A DNA stretch of 64,000 nt, from the NCBI GenBank assembly GCA_949130495.1, contig OX422218.1, positions 46,586,823 through 46,650,822 on the forward strand, read 5' to 3'. Positions 12,685 to 23,270 of the stretch are shown here, one piece after another. The stretch's first letter is position 1, and every line of letters starts with the position of its first letter. The DNA is from Sambucus nigra. Taxonomy: Eukaryota; Streptophyta; Magnoliopsida; Dipsacales; Adoxaceae. A program made the translations under genes and the position numbers. Below the pieces are notes generated by a model that had not been told where the DNA came from, did not search any database, and worked only from the letters and a program-made list of their open reading frames with translations.

Positions 12685-13735
12685 CACCAGATGAATAAAG
12701 AGTATGACAGTTATGAATAGTTAATCATGATTGATAGTGATAAGAATCTATCTACACAAATTCAACGCGTAAACTAAGGCAATTAAATGATCATAAGTTT
12801 AATTCAGTTATGCAAGAGAATATGAATGAATATCATTAATTAAGAATATCCATACATTACACTGTTTCATTTCATCGTTCCATATCTCATTATGAAACAT
12901 AATCACAGTTATTTTCTCTTTATGGTATTTATCATAAATCAAGTCCAACTTGAATAAGAATAGTTATATTCATCTATATGTAATGATTCTAAGACCGCCC
13001 GTCCGGGTTTCCCCACCGTGTGCGCCCCTAAATGGCTATCATCTTCCAGGGCCTATCAACCAAGACAACCTGGGCATCCTAACGCAATGTCAGGAAGTAG
13101 CCATATAGCTACAAGGGAGTCATAACCACACCGAAAATTACCCCACATCGCACGTAAATACAACATACATAATAACTAGTCATATGGCCGAGGACTATAT
13201 TCACCCTTCATTCACTAACCAGGGGACTTCACCTCATGAGTGTACTTCCCTTATGATATAATTTAGAGAGGTGTGTTTAAGTAAATTATTATTTAACATT
13301 TTAATTTCAATTTTAAAAGATACATCACATTTTACTCAGAGCCATACGAAATTTATACCATCATTATAACCTCCATGAAAGATAAACCTCTAATTTATTC
13401 TCCAAACATTTTATGGTGTTGGTATAAACGCCCAAGTCTATCTTCTCCCATTAACGTGTCAAAATTTCCTCAATTGATTAATTCCACATCTCGAAAAACT
13501 ACATTAACTAGTTAAGGAAAAGAAATACCTAATCATTAATTTGGTAATCCCCGAAATAAGGCCCAATTGTCCCCTTCCAACCTATGGTAGTTGCCTAACT
13601 AATTAAAGACTCTAGGACACTAAGTTTACTTCATACAAGAAGGTTCCTAAGTCCTAAGCCCCAAAGAAAAGGATAAAAATTGAGTTAGAAAAATAACTCA
13701 AAATTGCAAGATTTTCGAACGATTCACCCTTAGGT

Positions 13736-13910
13736 CGAATACATTCGCCCCATGTAGCAAATCGATTCGCCCAAAAGCGAATCGATTCGAATGGAGAAAC
13801 CAACTTTCTGCCTCAATCCGAATCGATTCGGCCTTAGCCCGAATAGATTCGGATTTGCAGACCTATAACCTGGCCCCTTAGCGAATCGATTTGTAGGAAG
13901 GGTGAATCGA
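13736..13910. promoter_or_regulatory. Phased GAATCGATTC palindrome cluster in the D LTR
   Basis: Box centres (TCGA or a one- or two-base variant) start at 13740, 13762, 13782, 13823, 13844, 13886 and 13907. Steps are 22, 20, 41, 21, 42 and 21 bp. Arms are GAA/TTC, giving (C)GAATCGATTC(G). It lies 0.87-1.05 kb from the sense start of the LTR, the same place as in B and C. Confidence 0.65.
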
Positions 13911-15117
13911 TTCGCCCCTGCGAATTTGCCAAGAATGGGTTACAGGTTATGAACCCTTTTTTTTCCCCAAAACCTATATCTCCTCCATTTTTACACACAC
14001 CAACCTCCATTAATCTAACAAAAACCATACTACATGATTTCTAACCGCCATATTCCACATAATCATCCAAGTAAACTATGATTAGGGCTAAAACACCACA
14101 AATTCCATAAAATCCATATTTGTTCATTTGATCCCAATACATAACTATCAATACAATTTATTCATCTTAAATCACATATTAGGAAGTAGAAAACTTACCT
14201 TAAGCTTGAAATATCAGATTATTGGAAGATGAATGCAATATCAAATCCCAAATTTTCAATCTCTTTCTTTTCTCCTATTTTCTCCACAATTCTCTTCTTC
14301 TCTCTTTCTCTAGGTTAGTAAATACACACTTGAGAGAAATAAATGAGGTGCAAGACTTAAACTTGCCCCTCTCCATAATTCCCAACTTAAATGGTTAATA
14401 CCATATTAAAATGACTCATAACTACGCATTTATGTTAAAACCAATCAAAAGGGCTCGAAATTCAAAAATACAATCTGTCCCTTATTTTGACTATCTCACA
14501 CATTTCTGGACTAACTATGCCCTCCAAATTGGTATCCGAAAATATTTAAGTCATTTCAAGTTCTGTATTCATTTATCTCATAAATGTCATTTAAAGCATA
14601 CGACACTATAAAATGTAACATGAGGATATTTACTTACACGTGACAGTAAATATGCAACAATCCAGTAAATATCATCTTTTAACTCATTTAATTGATATTT
14701 ACTCCATTACCCAACATTTTATATAATTACTTCACACAATAAATTAATATAAAATAATTTCTCAAAAGCGAGGGTTGTTACAATAATTTAGAGTGGTTTA
14801 AGATCTAATCTGTAAAAAGGCATCAAAGAAAAAAGAATTAGTTAATTTAAATGTTTTATATAAATTTTAAAAAGCATAAAACCATAAATTTGTATACCTA
14901 AACCTCAAAAAAATCATAAAAACCACCCAAAATAATACCTAAACATGACAAAAAACGGTCACATTTCAAGTGTAATTTCATATGAATAATCAAATAACCT
15001 TATTGGATGGGAATACCCAACAATAAGATTCCACTTCCTTGATCAGGCATTATAAAAAAACTCATATAGTGGGAGGGCGACATTTTGCAAATCCGCGCCC
15101 GTTATCTTTGTGCATTC

Positions 15118-15196
15118 TAGCACTTTTTGGTGATCCTTATGCCTATATTTATGTTTGTCGATCGGACAACCTCGGTTTTGGATATATATATATATG
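15118..15196 (+). repeat. 78-bp direct repeat, copy 1
   Basis: Contains TAGCACTTTTTGG, CCTTATGCCTATATTTATG and AACCTCGGTTTTGGATATATA. The second copy is at 16642-16719 in the same order. Such a pair 1.5 kb apart could be a local duplication or the remains of terminal repeats. Confidence 0.65.
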
Positions 15197-15546
15197 CTTT
15201 GCATGGTTTAATTGAGCTTTTGTAGGTATTAGAAAACTTCAAGTGAGGATTGGTTGCATTTCGGAGAAGTTTTGTCGTGAGACACAATTCAAAGTACATT
15301 TTAATCATTTTTTACTTTATCTCCATCACAGTGGAATTCTAAAGAAGCGTAGTTCATTGAGTTAGCTTCGCATGTATGCAACGGCACATCATTTCGAGTT
15401 TGGACGAAGAAGTTGTGGATGATTCCATTATGGACTTTCCCCCCTCATGATGGGCTAAAGGAAGCTCAAAACAGAGCACTATTCGATCGGCCTTGGTACC
15501 CCATTAACCGATAAACCATATTTCATCCTACGCATAAGACAGCAAG

Positions 15547-15650
15547 TCGACCTTCTATTCTGAATCGATTTGACCAAAATTTGATTCGATTCGGTTTTGT
15601 ATATGTTCGAAGTTTGCCTTTCTGAATTGATTTGGGGGCATCCAAATCGA
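15547..15650. promoter_or_regulatory. Phased TCGA cluster outside any recognised element
   Basis: Centres start at 15565, 15586, 15607, 15627 (TTGA variant) and 15647, with a GTCGAC at 15547. Steps between the last five are 21, 21, 20 and 20 bp. Arms are GAATCGATT, GATTCGATTC, GTTCGAAG, GAATTGATT and AATCGATTCG. It resembles the D and C clusters but its surroundings do not match those LTRs. Confidence 0.55.
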
Positions 15651-16552
15651 TTCGTTTTGGTTCATCCAACGAGATTTTGCTATTTTATTTATTTTTTTCT
15701 TTTCTTCTTTTCTCACTTGCTGTAAATAGGAACCCTCGTTTATTTTTTAGGGATAATTCATTTCTTAGTTTTTACTTTAGGGGAGCTATGGTTTGGAGGT
15801 TGATTTAGGGTGTGCCATTTATCTCTCCTATTGTTTAACCATATAGGTTGTGTAAGAACACTATTCATTATCTTCTCCATTTATCCAAGCTTCCATAGTT
15901 GTATTTATTATTTTCTCGCTTTGTAACTTAGGTTTATTTCTTTATTTATTACTTTTTTTTACTTTCCTTCATTCACTTTCTTGCATTTAATTTATATCTT
16001 TCATTTTGTTCTATAGAAAATTTGGTTTAGGTCGAGATTGATTGAAATAACCTTGGGTTAGTGGGTTGCTTTGCTTTGCTGATGGAGTTCATGATTTTAT
16101 TTCGATTGGGTTATCCTTGACTTTATATCTAGGAGATTTAATGGGGTATGTCATGTATGCTCTGTATTTATGACCTTGCGTGTGTAATTTTTGGGGTATT
16201 TATTGACGCCAAAATCATAGTAGGCTTTTATGATGATCTAGGGGATGACAACTCTATATTTAATTAATTGTCAAAATGAGATCCAATCTTGCTAAACTTA
16301 TAGTCCCCTTAACCATTTATACTAATTAATTCGAGGTGAGGGATATTAGTCTCAATCTAAAAAAATTATTCCTTTTGTTAATCATAGTTTAAATACACAT
16401 TCCTAGATTATCTTTTCATTTTGTTATCCGATATCTTTTACACTTTTATTCCTCAACTATTAAATCAATATAATTCTAACAACTAGTCTCTATGGATTTC
16501 GATATTGTGACTAGCCACTATCCTCCCTTAAAAGAGTGTAGTTAATTGTCTA

Positions 16553-16646
16553 GGTTTTTGCATAGTGGTGGGAGCTGAGCATTACGACCGGTGTATATCT
16601 TTACACACTTGCTCCTTGGTTTTTGCATAGTGGTGGGAGCTGAGCA
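16553..16646 (+). repeat. 29-bp exact direct repeat, 65-bp period
   Basis: GGTTTTTGCATAGTGGTGGG plus AGCTGAGCA occurs at 16553-16581 and again at 16618-16646. The second copy runs straight into copy 2 of the 78-bp repeat. Confidence 0.85.
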
Positions 16647-16719
16647 CTTTTTGTATTCCTTATGCTTATATTTATGCTCGTTAACTAGAAAACCTCGGGT
16701 TTGGATATATATAAATATG
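16642..16719 (+). repeat. 78-bp direct repeat, copy 2
   Basis: Diverged copy of 15118-15196: AGCACTTTTTGTATTCCTTA, TGCTTATATTTATG and AACCTCGGGTTTGGATATATA. Confidence 0.65.
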
Positions 16720-17301
16720 TATATATATATACTAGCATATGTCCATTCCTTAAGGCACGCTGATAATCATAAAACGATAAAAAATTCCAAATTATGTAAT
16801 CGCAACAAAACAACACAAATTTCTCAAGTACATAATTGCAAAACGAAAAAAATTCGTTCCCCAACAAAACAAAGTATAATTTTTAAAAAATGGTCATAAT
16901 ATCCGAAGTCGTGCATGTTCCTGAAGACACGAAGACAACTCTCCCCAATATGAATCGTGTGGCCAAGTCATAATAATTTTGTATTATAGTATAATTTTCT
17001 AAACTATCAATCGTGGCCAATTTTTTTAAGGATGAATATGTTTTTCAAAATTATTTAATTGGTTCTATTTGTAAAGATCTTGAGTCTACTTTTGAGAAAA
17101 AATTTCTTGAATGAATAAAAAAAATTGTCCTTGTCAACTTTTACATTGAGCATTGGGCCATAACAATTTTTCTTCATTCATAACTATTACGACCAGTATG
17201 CTAGTTCACCTGCTCCTACTTGGCTCGAGCCATGTGCCAAAATATAGATATGATGTAAGAGGTGTTTAATATGAGTTTTGTTACTTAAATTCACGACCCA
17301 A

Positions 17302-17396
17302 GACACGTGTTCATGTGTCGTTAGTGCATTTTGAGTGGGGACACCTTGAGTTGGTGTGTTCCACTCAAAATACCCAAATGACACACGGACATGTGT
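17302..17396. repeat. Foldback (imperfect inverted repeat)
   Basis: The centre has a perfect 11-bp stem, ATTTTGAGTGG (17328-17338) with CCACTCAAAAT (17361-17371), extended inward by ACACC/GGTGT. Outside it, GACACGTGTTCATGTGTC (17302-17319) pairs imperfectly with 17380-17396. This could be a small foldback element or an RNA hairpin source. No terminal target duplication is clear. Confidence 0.6.
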
Positions 17397-17821
17397 TCAT
17401 GTTAACAAATTATGTCCCAAATCCATGTCTATCAAATATTTTCCCTATGTACACTATCAAAACAATTACACAAAAATGGTAACAATTTATATGATCACAA
17501 AAATAAATAAAAAATTTAAAAGATAAAATAAATATATAGAGTACAAAATACAAATTTCTTTGAATGAAATACTCCACTTCATAATTGCATAAGTACATGC
17601 AATAGAAGTTTTAGAAAACACATAATAAACAAAAAAATCGAACTTATAGAGTTGTTGTAGTCATATTCTTTTTTATACCATTAAATTTTCTGTCCCATCC
17701 GGCTTTGCATATTTTTTCTTAATATGTCATAAAAACATGTTAAATGTGTAGATAAATTTCTAAAAAACTTATATAATATTAAACGACATTAGAATTTAGT
17801 GGAATAAATAAAAATAAAATA

Positions 17822-17955
17822 GTGTACTTCCTTTTACTTGTTTTCGAAAAAAACATGAAGAAAAAAAATAGTGTACTTACTTTAACTAGCATACAGAAAA
17901 AACATGAAGAAAAAAAACAAAGTACTTCCTTTAACTGGTTTACAAAAAAAAAAAC
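17822..17955 (+). repeat. Minisatellite, about 49-bp unit, 2.7 copies
   Basis: Units start at 17822, 17871 and about 17920. Each has GTACTT(C/A)CTTT(T)AACT followed by an A-rich part with ACATGAAGAAAAAAAA. Confidence 0.75.
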
Positions 17956-18482
17956 TATTCTAAGAGGGACTTTAAGAACAATATCGAATTGGAGATCGAG
18001 GGTCATCTTATGTCGATATTATGTCAATCTCGCATCAACACTACATGACACCGAAAAACAGATTTCCTCCATCTCAGAATGAGGCTCCTGGTTCGGAGGA
18101 AATAATACATTGAAGACTCCTCCCTATCTCTCTTACACCTAAACAGTACACCAACATTGAAATTTCAAAAACACATTGAATAGAGACACCAAACCTGCAT
18201 AGTAAAAAGAACACAAATATCAAAACACGAGTCTTGGAAATTTCATCAAACACATTTCATGTAATGAAAAACATGCATCTGACCTAGTAAAACAACCTAA
18301 AATAAAAAATAAATGCACTACACATAAACGCACTGCATCAACAATCATTTTTCTTACAAAAAAATAATAAAAAGTAAATAAAGTAAAAATAAACAACAAA
18401 TCTGAGAGTTAAAATAATTGTGAGTAAGGGAGCTCAAAACAAACAAAAGGTAAAAAATTACCTCAATTAGTGTTAGAAAAAG

Positions 18483-18587
18483 AGAGACCCATTTCATGTG
18501 TTTACAGTCCTCAAAACAGAGACCCATTTCGTGTGTTTTCAAGATTCGAAACAGAGACCCATTTTGTGTGCTCTCAAGCTAAGAAAC
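18483..18587 (+). repeat. Minisatellite, 35-bp unit, 3 copies
   Basis: Units start at 18483, 18518 and 18553. Each begins AGAGACCCATTT, then (C/T)(A/G)TGTG, and ends in a diverged AAAC-type tail. The period is exactly 35 bp, so it would not keep a reading frame. Confidence 0.85.
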
Positions 18588-19296
18588 AAACTCATCTATA
18601 GCGGCACCGTCAAACATCAAAGTTGCTGCAAAATGGGAATGATGCAAAATAAGGAAAAAAATTCATTAGGTTAGTTCATTTAGATTATACATTATAAACA
18701 TCGAAATCAAATATCATTTCTTGTATATAATCTAAACTAGGAAAAAATGCAAAATAATAATACCATAAAAAAAGGATGTGGAGAAAAAACCCGATATGGA
18801 GAAAATCTGTGTAGCGTAATGGAGGAATTCTATTTCCCAGTGAAATCTCCACTAGCCCAAAACAAATTTCACTGTGATTTCAACAAAAGCAAGAAAGGAC
18901 TTCAAGAAAAAAGCGAAATGGACATCAATATCAACCCGACCTCCCAAAACCTATTGTGCGATATTATTTTGTTGATATCTCTGTAGCATGATTGAGTAAA
19001 TATTGACCCGACCTCCCAAAACCTTCTACCTAACCCATTAACCCTCTTCTTAGCTCTTAACCCTAACCCATTCCACCTGAAGCCGCATCCAAACTAAGTA
19101 ATCCCTGCCCCGATTCCCGAAACCCATTTCTGACCTGATACTCCTCAAACAGCGGCTACCCGTAAACCTGAAACCTAGATCTCATTAAACCGAACCATAT
19201 ATCTGCTCCGATCGAACCCGCCAGAGCCAACACATCCCCATAACCCGGCCACACCCTTGCTGCCTTTTCCCCATTATTGGACCTGCCTTAAGCTTC

Positions 19297-19316
19297 AAAA
19301 AAAAAAAAAAAAAAAA
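19297..19316 (+). repeat. A20 tract
   Basis: Twenty A residues after a relatively GC-rich stretch (19000-19290). This could mark the 3' end of a retroposed sequence on the plus strand, but no flanking target duplication was found. Confidence 0.6.
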
Positions 19317-19862
19317 GAAGAGAACATGATTCAAACCCTCGTCAATTTTACAAACTCATCAAAATTAACAAACTCTGTTAGATTCAAACATTAAGAGAGA
19401 TTATATTAGAGATAAAGAAAGACAAACATTGAGAGAGATTAAAAATCATACATACAACAATTAAAAATTACTTCTTGGCATGTTTGGTCTTCATAAAAAG
19501 AGAGTTTAGAGAGAAATTAAGACAGACGTTCAAAAATATAGATGGAGTGTTTTACAAAAAGAGGTTCTTAATTTAAGGAAAGGTGTTGGTAGTGGAAGGC
19601 TCGAGGTGTGGGAGTGCGGGGAAGATGGGATGGGATGTGATGGGACATATTGAGAGGCTCGAGGTATATTATGTGTACAAATTGAATTTTGTTGGTAAAA
19701 ATAGTGAGATGAGTTTGATCTTCTATGGTTTCATAACTGGAAAAGAGGGGAAAACACACAACTTAATCTCAATCTCAGCCGTTCATTATTGCCTCGGTGG
19801 CTTCCATCCTAATCATAAGTTGTCTTCCAAACTTATTGAACACTGAAAACACCATTGCTCCT

Positions 19863-19867
<5 letters not shown>

Positions 19868-19907
<40 letters not shown>
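19868..19907. repeat. TA microsatellite
   Basis: Forty bases of uninterrupted (TA)n. Confidence 0.95.
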
Positions 19908-19910
<3 letters not shown>

Positions 19911-20195
19911 AGTTACAATGGGGTTTTCACTATTCATAAGATGGGAAGACACATCACGATTCAGATCAAAGCCAACAAGGTAACGATCCAATGGTTGAGA
20001 TTAACATATCCCTCTTACCATTTTTACCCCTTAAATATTTGAGTTCCCCCTCTTTTTTAACCCTTCATTTACTTTTTCTCCCCATACTCAAAATTCGAAC
20101 ACATGAATAAGATAGGAAATTCACAGTATGGAAGCTTTTACACACTACCGAGTACACTTAACCATCTCTATCAATCGTGGGAATAACAAATCAAC

Positions 20196-20277
<82 letters not shown>
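20196..20277. repeat. (CT)n followed by (TA)n microsatellite
   Basis: (CT)n at 20196-20215 runs into (TA)n at 20215-20277, then TGTGTG up to the edge of element C. A (TA)n also follows the other edge of C at 29620-29667. Confidence 0.95.
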
Positions 20278-20286
<9 letters not shown>

Positions 20287-20806
20287 ACAACCCGCTCACC
20301 AAAATAAGGGGTGGCCAGCCCAATACTCCAATATAACGGAATCATGGATGGAATCATTCTCAGCATCATAACAAAATATAGAGTATCCAGGATAACCACC
20401 CAATATTTCAGAAAACGGGTTGCCAAAATTTTGATTTGAAAGTAAATAAATGAAAACAAACAACCCGATTCCTGAAAGATAAGGGAAACCCCAAGACATA
20501 TATAAATAATACAACAAGAATAAAATAAAAAGACCGAATATGTTACCGGTCACTAAACCGATACACAAGTACGATAAGTTACTTAAAACATTTCATTAGA
20601 CATTTACAAAAGCTTGGGCCTCTCGCCCGAATAACAGACTTGATCTTAACTAGAATGAAAATGAAAGCGTCTATACCAAATGTATCCCGTAATACCCGCA
20701 ATGCATCACGGCTCGTCGAAAACATCGGAATAAGAATTCAAATCAGGCATCCTTGCGGCGGAGTACCTGAGCAGAGACAAGAAGAATATGCAACAGGAAA
20801 ATGTAA

Positions 20807-20829
20807 CCGGTCAGGGCCCAGTTCTATAT
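20807..20829 (-). promoter_or_regulatory. Candidate core promoter of the C LTR
   Basis: The minus strand reads CATATAGAACTGGGCCCTGA followed by CCGGTT, parallel to TATATAAACCGGGTCCTGAC in B. The copy in the other LTR is at about 27173-27195. Confidence 0.5.
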
Positions 20830-22210
20830 GATTACCAGATGAATAAAGAGTATGACAGTTATGTAAATAAACCGTGAAGAAAGAGAAATAAGAAGCTACC
20901 TATACAATTTAAAACATAAGCTAAGCAGGAATAAAAATAAGCAGCATTAAACTAAAGACTTCACCAAAGGTGCCAATAATTTCATATATCTCTTCCTTAG
21001 CAGGAAGTATATATATACAATCAAAATCTTTTTACTCTTTAAGGAGATTTTTATCTCAATTTTACCTTTTATAAAAATCCTTTCCTTATCAGGAAAATAA
21101 TCATTTTCAAATGCTCTTTGTGGCATTTATATGTGCTCTATGTGGCACTCCATCATGCTCTATATGGCATATCAAAATACATCAAGTCCCACTTGATTAT
21201 GAACTATTATATTATATACATATAACGTACTCTAAGACCGCCCATCCGGGTTTCCCCACTGAGCGCGCCCCTAAATAACCATCATCTTCCAGGGCCTATC
21301 ATAAGACAACCTGGGATCCTATCGCAAACATTGGGAAGCGGCCATGAGCCTGCGTGGTAGCCAAGACCACACCCGGAATCTCCCTACCCCCGCAGAAATA
21401 ATATACAACCATAAGCGCTCCCATGGCCTAGGACTATATCCACCCTGCATTCATTAGCCAGGGGGCTTCACCTATCGTGCGGACTTCCCTTAAGATGGTA
21501 TTTAGAGAGGTGTGTAACATCCATTTTATTTATTACTTCAAAATCAAGTAAATCATTATTTACCGATTTCATGATTAAGTAAATTACCATTTACTACTAT
21601 CAATACCATATCCATTTATATGTTTCATTTTATTCGAAACCATTACTGTTTACGTCTAGTAATAGATAGAACTTATTATCCGGAGCCATACGATAACTTA
21701 TATCAACACTACAACCTCAAAGGAGTAAATAAACTCTTCATTATCTCCAAGCATTCTAGGAGGTTATTTTAGAACCCCAAGGTTATCATCTTTCGAAGGA
21801 ATGAAATGACTTTCAATTTATTCTCTAAACTCCCCTTTATGGCGCTATTATGAACCACCAAGGTTAACATAGTTCAATCGAACTTTTAAAGTCTCCCAAC
21901 ATTCTTTTGGGGTGTTAATATAAACCCTCAAAACTCGTATAGCTTAATTAAGCTCCTAAGGTCTCCCGAACATAACACTACATCTCCTAGTTTTCATAAT
22001 CATTAACTAGAAGAAAAGAATGCCTTATCATTAATAGGCCTAACCCCGGAAAAATCCCCACATAACCCATTCCTAATGTAGGGTAGACATCTAACTCATC
22101 TCACACTCTAGGACTCTAAGTTTACTTCATTCAAGAAGGTTCCTAGTCCCTATATTTAAAGAAAAGGATTAAAATTGAGTTATAAAATTAACTCAAAAAC
22201 AGCAGGAAAA

Positions 22211-22390
22211 CGAATCGATTCGCCCAAGGGCCGAATCGATTCGCCCCAAAAAGCGAATCGGTTCGGACAACTAAACCAACCTTCTGTAATTGACCGAATC
22301 GATTCGGCCTTAACCCCGAATGGATTCGGGTTATGCAGATCTGCCAATTTCCCCTTAGCGAATCGATTCGCCCAAAGGGCCGAATCGATT
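22211..22390. promoter_or_regulatory. Phased GAATCGATTC palindrome cluster, C 3' LTR
   Basis: Box centres start at 22215, 22236, 22258 (TCGG), 22299, 22321 (TGGA), 22363 and 22385. Steps are 21, 22, 41, 22, 42 and 22 bp. Most boxes are (C)CGAATCGATTCG(G) or GCGAATCGATTCGC. Short spacers such as CCCAAGGG are themselves partly palindromic. It lies about 0.86-1.04 kb from the sense start of the LTR. Confidence 0.68.
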
Positions 22391-23253
22391 CGGACCTGCA
22401 AAATTGCCAAAAATGGCTACGAAGGGTTATGAACCCTAATTTCTCCAAACCCCAAATCTCTTCCATCTTACACACAACCAACAATATTTATCTACCCAAA
22501 GTGTATCCTACACGATTTAAAACCATTTTAGTCCACAATTTCATCATCAAAACTAAGATTAGGGCTTAAATTCCATAAATTCCATTTTTTGCTCTTCAAA
22601 TGAATTTACATAAATATCATACAAATTATTCAACTTAAATCACATATTAGCAAGTAGAAAACTTGCCTTGATGTAGGGAATATCAGATCTCTTTGAGTAG
22701 GAGCATCAATCCATCTTCAATCTTCATTTTCTCTTCTTTCTCCATTCTTTCTCTTCCTCTCTATTTCTCTCCCTTCTCTCTATGTTCAAGACATAAAATG
22801 AGGGAATGAAATAAGGGGCAAGGCCAAAAATCGTGGCTTAACATAATTCTCCCAACTTAAATGGTTAACACCACATTAAAATGACTCGCAAATACGCATA
22901 TAAGCTAAAACCAGGTAAAAGTGCCCGAAACACAAAAATACAATATGGCACTTATTTTGACTGTCTCGCACCTTCCGAGACTAACTACACCCTCTAAACT
23001 GGCATCCGGAAATTTTATAAATTATTTCGAGTTCCAAAATCATTTAAACTAAAAGGCCATTTAAAATACATGACACTACAGACATGCAACCTGATGTTAT
23101 TTACTTTCACATGCAGTAAATATGCATCAACCTAGTAAATATTAACTTTCAATTCATTAAATTAATATTTACACCAGTCCCCACATTTTATATAATTACC
23201 TTATGCGGTAAAATTAGTATAAAATGAGCCTCCCAGAATCGAGGGTTGTTACA

Positions 23254-23270
23254 TGCTCCCCCCCTTAAGA
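23254..23270 (-). other. Polypurine tract of C
   Basis: The complement ends TTAAGGGGGGGAGCA directly before the LTR start. It is intact, as expected for an element that transposed recently. Confidence 0.88.

Larger units (their letters stand above)
6587..14782 (-). mobile_element. Ty3/Gypsy chromovirus-like element D, interrupted by A1
   Basis: Minus-strand element: truncated left (3') LTR 6587-7302, polypurine tract 7303-7318, decayed gag-pol 7333-11944, primer site 12106-12121, right (5') LTR 12124-14782. The left LTR continues beyond A1 outside the window. Gag-pol and LTR landmarks match element B closely, so D and B are sister families. Nearly every domain carries stops or shifts, and key catalytic residues are replaced. 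It is an old, dead copy. Confidence 0.92.
12124..14782 (-). repeat. 5' LTR of D (2,659 bp)
   Basis: Runs from TGTGATAACCCG to AGGGTTGTTACA. The terminal similarity to C and B (GGTGGCCAGCCCAATACTCC) shows one lineage. It contains the conserved block around 12661-12684, a GC-rich block at 12991-13055 also found in B and C, and the TCGA palindrome cluster at 13736-13910. Right flank of the insertion: ATAAT. Confidence 0.92.
14783..20282. other. Old intergenic DNA with no gene recognised
   Basis: AT-rich stretch between D and C. No open frame longer than about 100 codons and no protein family is recognised. Small repeats, a foldback, minisatellites and microsatellites are listed separately. Part of 15118-16719 may be a decayed LTR of another family: it holds a phased TCGA cluster and two copies of a 78-bp block. 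Near 16480 the phrase AACAACTAGTCTCTATGGATTTCG has only a loose resemblance to sequence near LTR ends of Tat/Athila-type elements. Confidence 0.6.
20283..23253 (-). repeat. 3' LTR of C (2,971 bp)
   Basis: Runs from TGTGACAACCCGCTCACC to CGAGGGTTGTTACA. It shares landmarks with D and B: the terminal GGTGGCC block, the GC-rich block (21232-21300), the promoter-side motif (20807-20829) and the palindrome cluster (22211-22390). Overlapping open frames at 22175-22570 on both strands are products of the palindromes, not genes. Confidence 0.95.

Noticed and set aside
16591..16899. 102-codon open frame
   Set aside because: It spans the 29-bp and 78-bp repeats, has no family resemblance, and lies in repeat debris.
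19000..19316. A processed pseudogene or SINE ending in A20
   Set aside because: No promoter boxes, no recognised gene and no flanking target duplication were seen. Only the A tract is reported.
22175..22570. Four overlapping 76-98-codon open frames on both strands, repeated at 28541-28935
   Set aside because: They read through the GAATCGATTC palindromes, which yield similar peptides (NRFA, ESIR, RIDS) on either strand. They lie inside an LTR and show no protein family.
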